A stretch of 64,000 nt of DNA from Kibdelosporangium sp. MJ126-NF4 (GCF_000826545.1 NZ_CDME01000013.1:78869-142868); one strand, 5' to 3'. Shown: positions 43,379 through 52,592, counted from the first letter of the stretch. The notes: generated by a model not told the origin, from the letters alone. Numbers and translations are program-made.

Positions 43379-44164
43379 TTGAGGATGACTTCGCTGGCGG
43401 AGGACGGCGGCGAGTTCGAACCACCGGGCGTCGGGGACTTCTTCCTGCCGCCGATCTTCGGCGGTGTCACCAAGCCGATGGTGCTGATCGTGTTGTCGGT
43501 CGTCATCATCGCCGTGTTCTTCCTGCTCGCGTCACGCAACCTCAAACTCGTGCCCGGCAGGTTCCAGTTCATGGCCGAGGGCGTCTACGACTTCAGCCGC
43601 AACAGCATCACCCGTACGCAGATCGGCGCGGAGGACTTTCGGCCCTATGTGCCGTTGATCCTCACGCTGTTCACGTTCACTCTGGTGAACAACATCTTCG
43701 GCATCGTCCCGATCATCCAGTTCCCGACGTTCGCGCACATCGGGTTCCCGCTGGCGCTGTCGGTACTGGTGGTATACCCGATCTACCACATCGCGGGCAT
43801 TCGCAAGCACGGCGCCCTCAAATACCTCAAGAAGGAACTCTTCATCCCCGGCGTGCCGAAGGCGATCTACCTGCTGCTGACGCCGGTCGAGATCTTCAAC
43901 AAGTTCTTCATGAATCCGCTCACCCTGGCCATCCGGGTGTTCGCCGCGATGTTCGCCGGGCACCTGATCATCCTGGTGTTCACGTTGGGTGGCCAGTACC
44001 TGCTCCTCAACGCGGACGCGTGGTTGAAACCGGTCTCCGCCGTCGCGTGGGTGCTGACCGTCGGGATGACGTTCCTCGAGGCGTTCATCCAGGTCATCCA
44101 GGCGTACATCTTCGCGTTGCTGGCCGCCCAGTACATCGGCACCGCGTTGGCCGAACACCACTGA
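43379..44164 (+). CDS. Orphan F0 ATP synthase subunit a (AtpB-like)
   Basis: 261 residues with about five to six hydrophobic segments. The essential stator arginine is kept: Arg186 in PLTLAIRVFAAMFAGHL. LVNNIFGIVPIIQFP and FLEAFIQVIQAYIFALLAAQYI are classical subunit a sequences. TTG at 43379 is supported by GGAGGG 8 bases upstream; ATG at 43385 is the alternative. No other atp gene is in the window, so it is away from any atp operon. It may be a second copy incorporated under special conditions or a relic. The intact Arg and the good RBS argue against a pseudogene. Confidence 0.87.
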   Translation: MRMTSLAEDGGEFEPPGVGDFFLPPIFGGVTKPMVLIVLSVVIIAVFFLLASRNLKLVPGRFQFMAEGVYDFSRNSITRTQIGAEDFRPYVPLILTLFTFTLVNNIFGIVPIIQFPTFAHIGFPLALSVLVVYPIYHIAGIRKHGALKYLKKELFIPGVPKAIYLLLTPVEIFNKFFMNPLTLAIRVFAAMFAGHLIILVFTLGGQYLLLNADAWLKPVSAVAWVLTVGMTFLEAFIQVIQAYIFALLAAQYIGTALAEHH

Positions 44165-44236
44165 GTCGAGCTCACGACCGCGGTGTGGGGAGTTACACTG
44201 AGTGACGACGTCGTGGACCGGCGAAGGTGGGCATGC

Positions 44237-44590
44237 GTGACGCAGCACAGGGAGCCAGGCCTGGAATGGGCCGTCGACCGGCACGACCGCTCGACGGTGG
44301 TACACCTCGTCGGCGAGATCGACATCGGCACAGTCCAGACGCTTGAGGAAGCCGTGCGGGCCGGGATGGGCTCCGTCGCACCGGTGGTCATCCTGGACCT
44401 CGCGGACGTCACCTTCCTCGGCTCGATCGGCCTGCGAGTCCTGGTGATGGCCCACAACGAGGCCACCACCGCCGGGCGCACGCTCCGGGTGGTGGACGGG
44501 TCACCGATCGTGCATCGAGTTCTCCAGATCAGCGGCCTGAGCCAACTGCTGGCGTTGTACCCGACGGTGGACGATGCAGAGGGTGTCTAG
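44237..44590 (+). CDS. STAS-domain anti-sigma factor antagonist (RsbV/SpoIIAA-like)
   Basis: 117 residues. The phosphorylatable serine is Ser63 in LADVTFLGSIGLRVLV, the standard STAS motif. GTG at 44237 follows GAAGGTGGG and gives a domain of normal length; longer in-frame starts exist at 44183. Its unphosphorylated form binds an RsbW-type kinase and frees a sigma factor. It is first in a module with an RsbW-like kinase just downstream, a PP2C phosphatase on the other strand and a second kinase beyond. No sigma factor gene is nearby. Confidence 0.87.
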   Translation: MTQHREPGLEWAVDRHDRSTVVHLVGEIDIGTVQTLEEAVRAGMGSVAPVVILDLADVTFLGSIGLRVLVMAHNEATTAGRTLRVVDGSPIVHRVLQISGLSQLLALYPTVDDAEGV

Positions 44591-44672
44591 GCGGTGCGGA
44601 CGCACCGGCGACGGTGTGCGACCCTCTGAGATCTGTGACGAAGCACATAGCAGGAGCGGGTGACACGCGTCA

Positions 44673-45167
44673 ATGCTCGACGATCACGATTCGCGGCCAA
44701 TGGCGGCACAACTGAGTATGTGGGCTGATCACCTGCCTCCAGTCGCCGCGGAAGTGGTCGCCACGTCGGACCGCACGCGGCCACACGTCTACGCCCACCT
44801 GCCCGCCGAACCCGGCCAGGCCACTGTCGCCCGCAGGCAGATCGCCCAGTGGGCAACGCGGATCGGCCTGCCGGACGTGTTGACGCAGGACATCACCCTC
44901 GCCGCCGACGAGGCACTCAGCAACGCCATCGAACACGCCTACCGCGACTCCGCGGGCACCTTCGTCCTCTTCGCCGCCTGCGCCGCGTCGAGCAGGGCCG
45001 CCCGTGTCATCGTCACCGACCACGGGCACTGGCAGCCACCCGCCGCCGACCCGGGATTCCGTGGGCGTGGTCTCACGATGATGAACCGGCTGAGTGACGT
45101 CTTCCACCTCGTCCACACCGGCAACGGCACCACGGTGGTACTCGGTTGGACACTTCCCGCGGGCTGA
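44673..45167 (+). CDS. RsbW-like serine kinase/anti-sigma factor (HATPase_c_2), copy 1
   Basis: 164 residues, GHKL ATPase of the anti-sigma type. The N-box is ADEALSNAIEHAYRD, the G1 region is VTDHGHWQPP and the G2 region is GRGLTMMNRLSD. It should bind a sigma factor and phosphorylate the STAS protein encoded 82 bases upstream. The first ~40 residues vary from the family, and ATG at 44703 (MAAQLSMW) is an alternative start. Confidence 0.85.
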   Translation: MLDDHDSRPMAAQLSMWADHLPPVAAEVVATSDRTRPHVYAHLPAEPGQATVARRQIAQWATRIGLPDVLTQDITLAADEALSNAIEHAYRDSAGTFVLFAACAASSRAARVIVTDHGHWQPPAADPGFRGRGLTMMNRLSDVFHLVHTGNGTTVVLGWTLPAG

Positions 45168-45361
45168 AGGAGAGTCTGTCCGGTGACGCGTTCCGAGGTC
45201 CGGTCCACCAGGACAGCCGTGATCCTTGCGCGACTAAGCCGCCAACAACACCCGTGCCCGCTCTCGGAAGTCGCTCACCAGTGGGTGCGCTCCCAGCGTC
45301 ACCATGCGACGCTCCAGGCAACAGGTTGGTGTCCCACCCGTACCGGCGAAGGGGCCTGGCA

Positions 45362-46573
45362 TCAGTCCGGCAGGCGGCGCATGACCAGCAACGCGACGTC
45401 GTCCTCCGGCGGCATGGCCTGGGTCAGCACGGACATGGCCTTGGCGGCCACCACTTCGGCCGGTGCGACGCCGACTGCCTCGCACAGCATCGCCAGGCCG
45501 GTGTTCAACGGCCACCCCCGTCGTTCGACCAGCCCGTCGGTGTAGAAGGCGACAACCGCGTCCTGTGGGAGCTCGACGACATTGGTGCGGCGGCGTCGAT
45601 CATGGCGGACACCGATCGGCGGGTCCGGCGGCAGCTCCAGCAGCCGCGACGGCTCACCCGCGACGGCCAGCACAGGCGGTGGGTGCCCGGCCACCGAGAC
45701 GCGGATCCTGTCGGAAGTCGGGTCGATCACCGCGTAGAGCACGGTGGCCATGGCACCCGGCTCGAAATGCATGGTCTTGCGGTTGAGTCGCTGTAACACC
45801 TCAGCCGGGTCGTCGACGTCGAGCAACGCGTAGGCGCGCAACGCGCTGCGCAAGCGGCCCATCACGACCGCGGCAGGCAAACCGTGCCCGACGACGTCGC
45901 CCATCACAATGCCCCAACGGCCACCCGGCAGCTCGAAGACGTCGTACCAGTCGCCGCCGATACGCAGACCAGCGCCGGGCACGTAGCGTGCCGCGAACTC
46001 CAGGCCGGGCGGCCGCGGCAGCCGCGCGGGCAGCAGGCTGCGCTGCAACGCGCTGGCGGTGGCCCGCTCGGTCTGAGCCACCTGGGCCTGTGCCGCCAGT
46101 GCCATCCGATCGGCGGCCAGTTCCAGCACTTTGACGTCCTGTTCGGTGAACGGACGCGCGGTGAACGTACCGACGTGCACGACACCCACCAGCTGTCCGG
46201 CGGCCACCATCGGCACGCCCAGCACGGTGTGCAGCCCTTTCTCCCACAGCAACGGGTTGACCACGGTCGACGCGTCGACGTGGTCGATCACCACCGGCTT
46301 GCGTTCCGCGGCCACGCGCCCGGCGAAGCCCTTCCCGACCGGAATACGGACGCCCTGGCGGATCTCCTCGTCGAAACCAGCGGATGCCGTGGCGACCAGC
46401 TGGGCCGAGGCGTTGTCGTGCAGCAGCACAGTCGCGGTGTCCGCGGACAGTTGCTCGCGCACTCGCGACAGCAGCTCCTCCAGGAGCCTCTCCAGACCGA
46501 GATGTGCCAACGCCGAATCAGTCACGCTCTCGATCCGAAGCAACTGATCTTCGGCGCCAGCCTCATCCACCAC
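45362..46573 (-). CDS. GAF-PP2C (SpoIIE/RsbU-type) serine phosphatase
   Basis: 403 residues. The N-terminal GAF domain spans about residues 20-165 (TATVLLHDNASAQLVATAS, VGKGFAGRVAAERKPVVIDHV, VLGVPMVAAGQLVGVVHVG). A linker helix leads to the SpoIIE domain, with metal-binding aspartates in GGDWYDVFELPGG, GDVVGHGLPAAVVMG, FYTDGLVERRGW and MPPEDDVALLVMR. It dephosphorylates STAS proteins, so here it would switch on the sigma factor held by the neighbouring kinases when GAF senses a signal. GTG start with weak RBS. Encoded convergently to kinase 1 and divergently from kinase 2. Confidence 0.9.
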   Translation of the reverse strand: MVDEAGAEDQLLRIESVTDSALAHLGLERLLEELLSRVREQLSADTATVLLHDNASAQLVATASAGFDEEIRQGVRIPVGKGFAGRVAAERKPVVIDHVDASTVVNPLLWEKGLHTVLGVPMVAAGQLVGVVHVGTFTARPFTEQDVKVLELAADRMALAAQAQVAQTERATASALQRSLLPARLPRPPGLEFAARYVPGAGLRIGGDWYDVFELPGGRWGIVMGDVVGHGLPAAVVMGRLRSALRAYALLDVDDPAEVLQRLNRKTMHFEPGAMATVLYAVIDPTSDRIRVSVAGHPPPVLAVAGEPSRLLELPPDPPIGVRHDRRRRTNVVELPQDAVVAFYTDGLVERRGWPLNTGLAMLCEAVGVAPAEVVAAKAMSVLTQAMPPEDDVALLVMRRLPD

Positions 46574-46694
46574 CTGCCAAGGCTAACCAACAACTTCCGT
46601 CAGGTTCGCCGTCAGTGTGGTTACGACGAACGCGCGGCGGGTACTTGACGCGCGGGCCGACCAGCCCACTCGGAGGCAAGGAGCCGTACAGCGC

Positions 46695-47213
46695 ATGGTC
46701 AATGACACCGACGTGAAATTGTCCGGTTTCGTCGCGACCGACTCCACCGACGCGGTGGGCATGTGGGCACGGAGCCTGCCGGGTGCGGTGCGCGAGGCCG
46801 TGCTGGACGCGGACCTGTCCCGTTCGTTCGTCTTTCGGCAGTGCGCCGGAGTCGCCACCTCGCTGTCGGCGCTGCGCCGGACGGTGACCACCTGGGCACA
46901 CCGTCTCGACCTTGGGGTTTACCAGGCCGACGACATCGTGCTGGCCGTGGAGGAAGCCGCCACCAACTCGATCGAACACGGCTACCGTGACCGGTCTGAC
47001 CAGCACCCCGGCACCGTGAGCGTGCTCGCCTGGAGCTGTCCGACGCAGCGCACGGTGTCCCTCGTCGTGGCCGACGAGGGCACATGGCGACCCCCGGAGG
47101 CACCGGGGACCCGAGGGCGCGGCCTGGTGTTGATGCGGAAGGTGACCGACCGATTCGACCTGTACACCACCGGCCACGGCACGGTCGCGTTCCTGCGCTG
47201 GGCCGTGCGCTGA
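46695..47213 (+). CDS. RsbW-like serine kinase/anti-sigma factor (HATPase_c_2), copy 2
   Basis: 172 residues. The N-box is VEEAATNSIEHGYRD, G1 VVADEGTWRPPE and G2 GRGLVLMRKVTDRFD. ATG at 46695 is preferred (AAGGAG 11 bases upstream) over a longer frame at 46617. It is divergent from the PP2C gene. It is clearly related to the kinase at 44673 in order of motifs and length; two kinases with one STAS protein in the module suggest either two sigma targets or a decoy. Confidence 0.85.
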   Translation: MVNDTDVKLSGFVATDSTDAVGMWARSLPGAVREAVLDADLSRSFVFRQCAGVATSLSALRRTVTTWAHRLDLGVYQADDIVLAVEEAATNSIEHGYRDRSDQHPGTVSVLAWSCPTQRTVSLVVADEGTWRPPEAPGTRGRGLVLMRKVTDRFDLYTTGHGTVAFLRWAVR

Positions 47214-47221
47214 GGGTCAGT

Positions 47222-47815
47222 TCACCCGTGCGATGACTGTGTGGGATCGGCACGCACGTGCGCGCGCATCCCCTGCATGCCGAACAGGATCAGCAGTTCG
47301 ACCGCGCCGCCGTCCGCGCTGCCCAGCCAGTGCGGCAAGGACGTGTCGAACTCGGCCGCCTCACCGGGAGACAGCGTCAGGTCCCGCTCGCCGAGCAGCA
47401 GCCGCAGGCGGCCGTTGAGCACGTACAGCCATTCGAAGCCCTCGTGGGTCTGCGGTGTCGGTTCGAGAGGCTCCGGCCGGGCGGGGATGATCATCTTGAA
47501 CGCCTGGATACCGCCGGGCCGCCGGGACAGCGGGATGAAGACCATCCCGAACCGCCGGATCGGCTTCAGGTGGATCCGGGGATCGCCGGTGCGCGGGGCG
47601 CCGACGAGGTCGTCCAGTGGCACGTCGTAGGTACGGGCCAGCGGCAACAGCAACTCCAGTGTCGCCCGGCGCTGCCCGCTCTCCAGCCGGGACAGCGTGC
47701 TCTCCGACACCCCGGTCCGCGTCGCGAGGTCGGCGAGGGTGATCCCCCGCTCGCGCCGCAGGGCACGCAGCCGAGGGCCCACCGCGTCGAGCACGTCGTC
47801 CGTTTCGTCGTCCAC
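47222..47815 (-). CDS. XRE-family regulator with C-terminal cupin domain
   Basis: 197 residues. The HTH_3 domain is RLRALRRERGITLADLATRTG and VSESTLSRLESGQRRATLELL. A cupin follows: PQTHEGFEWLYVLNGRLRLLLGERDLTLSPGEAAEFD and LPHWLG. Such proteins are repressors that bind a small ligand in the cupin. GTG at 47815 is chosen to start near the family N-terminus; an in-frame start at 47884 adds an unlikely Trp/His-rich leader. The divergent methyltransferase gene 87 bases away is the likely target. Confidence 0.87.
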   Translation of the reverse strand: MDDETDDVLDAVGPRLRALRRERGITLADLATRTGVSESTLSRLESGQRRATLELLLPLARTYDVPLDDLVGAPRTGDPRIHLKPIRRFGMVFIPLSRRPGGIQAFKMIIPARPEPLEPTPQTHEGFEWLYVLNGRLRLLLGERDLTLSPGEAAEFDTSLPHWLGSADGGAVELLILFGMQGMRAHVRADPTQSSHG

Positions 47816-47902
47816 GGGACCATCTTGCCAAAACCGCAAGAATCCGTGCCACCTCGCGGTGCCGTGGCAAAGACTGGGTGTCACCCCCGTTAAGGAGCCT
47901 CG

Positions 47903-48529
47903 ATGAGCACCACCGACACGACCACGTTCTGGAACGGCGTCTACGCGGCCCGACTGGCAGCCACCGACCCGCGGCCGAACGACCGTCTCACCGAGACAGT
48001 CACGGATGTGCCACCCGGCGACGCGGTGGACCTCGGCTGCGGCGACGGCGGCGACGCGCTGTGGCTCGCCAGCCGGGGCTGGCGCGTCATCGCCGTCGAC
48101 GTCTCGTCCGTGGCGGTCGACCGGCTCACCGAACTCGCCCGCTCACGCGGCTTGGGTGAGCAGATCGTGGCCGAGCGGCACGACCTGCGCGACTCGTTCC
48201 CGCAGGGCGAGTTCGACCTGATCTGCGCCCATTACCTGCACACCCCTTTCAACCTGGACAGGACGGCGGTCCTGCGCGCCGCCGCGCACGCGTTGCGTGT
48301 GAACGGAGTGCTGCTGGTCGTCGACCACGGCTCGACCGCGCCGTGGTCGTGGAACCAGGATCCCGACGTCCGGTTCCCGTCCCCGCAGGAGGTCGCCGAG
48401 GGAATCGACCTGGACCCGGCGAAATGGACGGTCGAGCGTGCCGACGCACCCCGCCGGATCGCGACCGGACCGGACGGCAGTACCGCCGAGGTCACCGACC
48501 ACGTCCTGCTTGTCCGCCGCACCGCCTGA
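47903..48529 (+). CDS. SAM-dependent methyltransferase (class I, TehB-like)
   Basis: 208 residues. Motif I is VDLGCGDGGDALWLASRG, motif II region VIAVDVSSVAVDRL, then DLICAHYLHTPF and LRVNGVLLVVDHG. The N-terminus FWNGVYAARLAATDPRPNDRLTETV is typical of small methyltransferases of the tellurite/thiopurine-like group. The substrate is unknown. It is probably cotranscribed with the DinB-like gene 16 bases downstream and controlled by the XRE-cupin repressor. Confidence 0.87.
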   Translation: MSTTDTTTFWNGVYAARLAATDPRPNDRLTETVTDVPPGDAVDLGCGDGGDALWLASRGWRVIAVDVSSVAVDRLTELARSRGLGEQIVAERHDLRDSFPQGEFDLICAHYLHTPFNLDRTAVLRAAAHALRVNGVLLVVDHGSTAPWSWNQDPDVRFPSPQEVAEGIDLDPAKWTVERADAPRRIATGPDGSTAEVTDHVLLVRRTA

Positions 48530-48545
48530 CCGCCTGGAGAACGCC

Positions 48546-49028
48546 ATGCCCACCACCGCCCGCCGTGACACCCCACCGCCCAGGACCGCAAGCAGCGAAC
48601 TGCAGACCTTGCGCGGGTTTCTCGACTACCTCAGGGTTTCCATCGCCGCGACGGTCGACGGCGCCCCCGAACCACAGGTCCGCACAGCGGGAGTGCCGTC
48701 GGGCACGAACCTGCTCGGCCTGCTCAACCACCTCACGTTCGTCGAGCGCGCCACTTTCCTCGGCGACAAGGTCACCAACTGGCAGGCGACGTTCCACGCC
48801 GCACCGGCCGACAGCGTGGCCGACGTCGTCAGCCGCTACCGGGAAACCGTCGAGCGCGCCAACGACGTTCTCGACCGCTGCACCGACCCGGCCGCGCAAG
48901 TCCCCCGGCCAGGTCGCTCCGCTCCCAGCGTCCGCTGGGCGCTCACCCACATGATCGAGGAGACCGGCCGTCACGCCGGTCACGCCGACATCCTCCGCGA
49001 ACTGATCGATGGCTCAACGGGGCGCTGA
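48546..49028 (+). CDS. DinB-family protein (DUF664-like)
   Basis: 160 residues, four-helix bundle with scattered metal-ligand histidines: LLGLLNHLTFVERATFLGD (first His) and THMIEETGRHAGHADILRELIDG (the terminal HxxxH pair), as in the DinB/mycothiol-dependent transferase superfamily. ATG at 48546 follows GGAGA. In actinobacteria the superfamily includes mycothiol S-transferases and maleylpyruvate isomerases, so a thiol-conjugation or detoxification role is possible, fitting the neighbouring methyltransferase. Not assigned further. Confidence 0.82.
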   Translation: MPTTARRDTPPPRTASSELQTLRGFLDYLRVSIAATVDGAPEPQVRTAGVPSGTNLLGLLNHLTFVERATFLGDKVTNWQATFHAAPADSVADVVSRYRETVERANDVLDRCTDPAAQVPRPGRSAPSVRWALTHMIEETGRHAGHADILRELIDGSTGR

Positions 49029-49053
49029 CCCCAGAATCAAGGACACAAACGCA

Positions 49054-50055
49054 ATGACGACCGCACAGCGGCGCCGCTCGTTGGCGACTGCCGCACTCGC
49101 TCTCCTCCTCACGATCGGCACGGTGGCCTGCTCCACACCAGCCGTCGACGACGTTCCCCCGTACACCGTCGCCACGCGCGACGACACCCGGTTCACAAGC
49201 ACCTTCCGGCACGAGTTCGCGGACGTCGACGGTGTCCGGATGCATTACGTGACAGGCGGAAGCGGTTCGCCGGTGGTGCTGATCCACGGCTGGCCGCAGA
49301 CCTGGTACGGCTGGTGGCCGATCATGCCGGAGCTCGCCAAGCACCACACCGTCTACGCCATCGACCTTCCCGGGCTCGGCGACAGCACCGGCTCACCGAC
49401 GGGCTACGACAAGGCCACCCTGGCGCGGTACGCGCATTCCCTGATCGCCGGTCGGCTCGGATTGCGGGACGCCAGTGTCGTCGGGCACGACCTCGGCGCC
49501 GCGGTGGCATTCCAGTACGCCGCCCAGTTTCCCGCCGACACCGCCCGTCTCGGCTATCTCGACCTGCCGCTGCCCGGTCCCGGGATCAACGCGTCCACAT
49601 ACCGTTCGCTGAGCTGGCACATCGCCTTCCACTCCCAGCGGCAGGTCCCCGAGGCGGTGGTGGGCGACGACGTCCGCGAGTACCTGGCGCTGTTCTACCC
49701 ACAGGTCTCGTTCAACGGCAAGGCGTTCGGCGGCACCTCGGACCGATCTCCGTTCACCGACGCCGAGATCAACGAGTACGCACGGACCTACAGCCGACCC
49801 GAAGCCCTGTCAGGTGGGTTCGAGCTCTACCGCGCCCTCGACAAGGACGTCGCCGACACCCTGGCAGCAGTGCCGACCCGCGTCCCCACCCTGCTCATGT
49901 CCGCTCAGGGACAGATCGATCCGGTCCGGGCCACGGCGGCTCCACGCATGACCAACATCGTGCGCGCGGTGGACGTGCCGAACGCGGGGCACTGGCTGGT
50001 CGAGGAGAATCCCCAGTTCGTCACCGCGGAGTTGGTGCGTTTCCTCGGCAGCTGA
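49054..50055 (+). CDS. Lipoprotein alpha/beta hydrolase (epoxide hydrolase-like)
   Basis: 333 residues. The lipoprotein signal ends at Cys26 (LLLTIGTVACS). The alpha/beta fold has the oxyanion HGWPQTWYGWW, the nucleophile elbow VVGHDLGAAVA (Asp) and the final His in VPNAGHWLVEEN; an Asp nucleophile with HGWP is the epoxide hydrolase/dehalogenase signature. It should be anchored outside the membrane. ATG at 49054 is chosen for the signal peptide. It lies 25 bases after the DinB-like gene and may be in the same transcript. Confidence 0.87.
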   Translation: MTTAQRRRSLATAALALLLTIGTVACSTPAVDDVPPYTVATRDDTRFTSTFRHEFADVDGVRMHYVTGGSGSPVVLIHGWPQTWYGWWPIMPELAKHHTVYAIDLPGLGDSTGSPTGYDKATLARYAHSLIAGRLGLRDASVVGHDLGAAVAFQYAAQFPADTARLGYLDLPLPGPGINASTYRSLSWHIAFHSQRQVPEAVVGDDVREYLALFYPQVSFNGKAFGGTSDRSPFTDAEINEYARTYSRPEALSGGFELYRALDKDVADTLAAVPTRVPTLLMSAQGQIDPVRATAAPRMTNIVRAVDVPNAGHWLVEENPQFVTAELVRFLGS

Positions 50056-50076
50056 GTCCGGAATGGACTCATCGGC

Positions 50077-51042
50077 TCACGCGAGCAGGTCCAGCACCGC
50101 CAGTTCGATGTCGCCCCGGTTGTCCACCTTGGACAGGTCGATCGTCGTGCCATCGGCGAAGGCATCCACCACCCGTGGATCCACGTACGAACGGCGGGCG
50201 ACCGCTCGCGTGTTGCCGAGTTGCTCCGCCACCTGGTCGAACACCGCCGCTTCCACCCGTTTGGCTGCGGTCTTCGACTTCGGGCGGTCCGCCTGCGCGA
50301 ACGAGACCGCCGCGATCACCGTGGCGTTCCACGTACGGAGGTCCTTGGCGGTGAACTCGTCGCCGGTCAGCTCCTTGAACCGCGCGTTGATCGACTCGGC
50401 GTGCACCTCACGCCATTTCCGGCCCTGGTAGTAGACCAGCAGCCGATCGGTGTCGGCCGATGCCCGCCGCAGTCCTCGGACCAGTTTGACCAGAGCGGGA
50501 TCCTTCATGCGCAGCCGACGTTCGATCCCTCCTTTGGCCGTGTAGCAGAACGTCAGGTCGCCACGGCTGATCGTGACGTCGTCGCGCAGCAGCGTGGCGA
50601 CTCCACGACTGTCGTCGGCGTACTGCTCACCGCCGGTGCGAAAGACGCCACGATCCAGCATCCGCAACGCACCAGCGTGCACTCTCGCGCACGTCAGCCC
50701 GCGGTCGGCCAAGTCTGTTTCCACGGCCCGGCGGAACTCCGGCAGTCGCTCCACCAGTTCGAGCACGCGCTTGTGCTTCTCCTCGTCCCGTTCCTCGCGC
50801 CACTGCTCGTGGTAGATGTACTGGCGGCGGCCCGCGTCGTCGACACCAACAGCCTGGATATGCCCGTTGGGACAAGGACAGATCCAGACATCGCGCCAGG
50901 CGGGTGGGATCACCAGCGCGGTGACTCGTTCGCAGGCTTCGTCCGGCGCGGGCGCGCCGTTCTCGTCCAGGTACTGCCAGCCCTTGCCTCGACGGCGCCG
51001 CGTCAGTCCTGGGCCCGTCGGGTCACTCCGCCGCAGCCGCAT
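50077..51042 (-). CDS. DNA topoisomerase IB (poxvirus-like)
   Basis: 321 residues. The N-terminal domain contains RRRRGKGWQYLDENG and IPPAWRDVWICPCPNGHIQAVGVDDAGRRQYIYH. The catalytic part has FCYTAKGG, YYQGRKWREVHAESINARFKELTG, TAKDLRTWNATV and the nucleophile Tyr286 in VARRSYVDPRVV. It relaxes supercoils by 3'-phosphotyrosyl nicking. Bacterial type IB enzymes of this kind are common in actinomycetes. Single gene, convergent to the lipoprotein hydrolase. Confidence 0.92.
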   Translation of the reverse strand: MRLRRSDPTGPGLTRRRRGKGWQYLDENGAPAPDEACERVTALVIPPAWRDVWICPCPNGHIQAVGVDDAGRRQYIYHEQWREERDEEKHKRVLELVERLPEFRRAVETDLADRGLTCARVHAGALRMLDRGVFRTGGEQYADDSRGVATLLRDDVTISRGDLTFCYTAKGGIERRLRMKDPALVKLVRGLRRASADTDRLLVYYQGRKWREVHAESINARFKELTGDEFTAKDLRTWNATVIAAVSFAQADRPKSKTAAKRVEAAVFDQVAEQLGNTRAVARRSYVDPRVVDAFADGTTIDLSKVDNRGDIELAVLDLLA

Positions 51043-51065
51043 GTCACACAGCTACCCACTCGCCG

Positions 51066-52592
51066 TCAACGTTGAACCTGCGCCGTGGGGATGACCGGCA
51101 AGTACAGGTGTGAAGCGTGCTCGCCGCCGAGGTGGATGGTGGCGCCGTGCCCGCTCCTGCGGTCGTCCGGGTCGTTGTGGGCGATCAGTCCCATGTTGTC
51201 GTCGTCGGCCTGGACGCGTAGCTGGAGGCGTTGCCCGGGTTCGAGCGTGATCGACGTCGGCCAGATCTCCACGTCGAGGAGGGTGGGCACGCCGGGTTCG
51301 AGCGGCTGCGACTCGTCGTGGCTGTGCCAGGGGCGATACGGCAGGGTCCGGTGTGGATCGAGCTTGCGATGGGAGGCACGCAGCCAGCCCACGGCCATCG
51401 GCACTGGCGACGCGGTCCCGGCTGGCCCCAGCGCGGGGATGCGTTGTCCGTCGACATCGTACTGTTCGATGTGGACGAACACGTCCAGGTCGTCGGCGAT
51501 GTGCGAGACCCACAGCCGCAGGGCGAGCGGCCCGGTGAGCTCCAGCCGTTCGGTGGCGGTGAAGTCGAGGACGGCCGGGTACGGCGTCCGCGCCTCGGTC
51601 GGCTTCTCCCAGCTGAGCGCCTGCCGGTCCAAGTAGAGTTCACGCCACTGGGTACGGGGAAGCGGCCAGTGCTGTTCGTCGCGCCACTCGACGTCGTGGC
51701 CGCGGCGGATCGCCAGCCGGACCGGGGCGACACCGTCCATCGCGGACTGCTCGCCGTCGAGGAACCGGCGCAGGAAACGCAACTGGAGTTCCTTGGCCCA
51801 GTCGGCGTAGTACGGATCGATGTGCGAGCCGACGTGCACCACGAGCCATTTGTGCTCGGCGGCGGCGTCGAGCCATCCTTCGATGTTGCCGCGCAGGTGC
51901 AGGTGGATCGAGCCCCAGTTCCCCGCCGACAGCACGGGAACCCGCACCTGGCTGAGGTCGACGGTGCGTTCGCGGTACCAGTCGTCGAGCAGTTCGCGTG
52001 CCTTCACCTCGTCGGGCAGGCTGGCGTGGTCGTCGCCGGTGAGCTGCGGAACGATCTGCCCCTGCCACCAGCGCCCGAGGAAGCCGTTGGAGTGGATACC
52101 GCCCTGACGGCCGCCTTCACGGTAGAAGTCGGTGCAGCCCTCCCAGGCGACGACGGCGGCCAGGTGCGGCGGCTGGAGCGCGGCGACGTGCCAGCCCATC
52201 ATCGCGTACCAGGAAATGCCGCTGCTGGCGACCTTGCCGGTCGACCACGGCTGGACGCCGCACCATTCGATGACGTCGTAGAAGTCCTCGGCGTCCGTGC
52301 GGCTGAACAGGTCGAGGCGCCCCGCGGACTTGCCGGAGCCGCGGGTGTCGGCGCGGACGACAGCGTAGCCGCGTTCGGTCCACCATTCCGGGTTCGGCGT
52401 CTCCCACACCATGTGTTCGCCCTGGTCGACGAGTTCGTACATGGGGAACCGGTCCGGCCAGTGCACGTCCTTGCCGTACGGGCTCATCGAGGCGATCACG
52501 GGCACCGGTTCGTCGCCGTCCGGGCGGAACACGTCGATCACGATCGACGTGCCGTCCCTGGTCGGCACGGACACGTCACGGTCGATTCGCAT
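51066..52592 (-). CDS. CocE/NonD-family hydrolase (X-Pro dipeptidyl-peptidase S15-like)
   Basis: 508 residues. N-terminal alpha/beta hydrolase with PTRDGTSIVIDVFRPDGD, VVRADTRGSGKSAG and nucleophile Ser in VASSGISWYAMMGWHVAA; late His in LVVHVGSHIDPYYADWAKE; C-terminal jelly-roll domain (FTATERLELTGPLALRLWVS). The family cleaves esters or amides. ATG at 52592 is chosen because GAGGA lies 7 bases upstream; GTG at 52604 is also in frame. It is divergent from a TetR gene that probably represses it. No signal peptide. Confidence 0.88.
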   Translation of the reverse strand: MRIDRDVSVPTRDGTSIVIDVFRPDGDEPVPVIASMSPYGKDVHWPDRFPMYELVDQGEHMVWETPNPEWWTERGYAVVRADTRGSGKSAGRLDLFSRTDAEDFYDVIEWCGVQPWSTGKVASSGISWYAMMGWHVAALQPPHLAAVVAWEGCTDFYREGGRQGGIHSNGFLGRWWQGQIVPQLTGDDHASLPDEVKARELLDDWYRERTVDLSQVRVPVLSAGNWGSIHLHLRGNIEGWLDAAAEHKWLVVHVGSHIDPYYADWAKELQLRFLRRFLDGEQSAMDGVAPVRLAIRRGHDVEWRDEQHWPLPRTQWRELYLDRQALSWEKPTEARTPYPAVLDFTATERLELTGPLALRLWVSHIADDLDVFVHIEQYDVDGQRIPALGPAGTASPVPMAVGWLRASHRKLDPHRTLPYRPWHSHDESQPLEPGVPTLLDVEIWPTSITLEPGQRLQLRVQADDDNMGLIAHNDPDDRRSGHGATIHLGGEHASHLYLPVIPTAQVQR

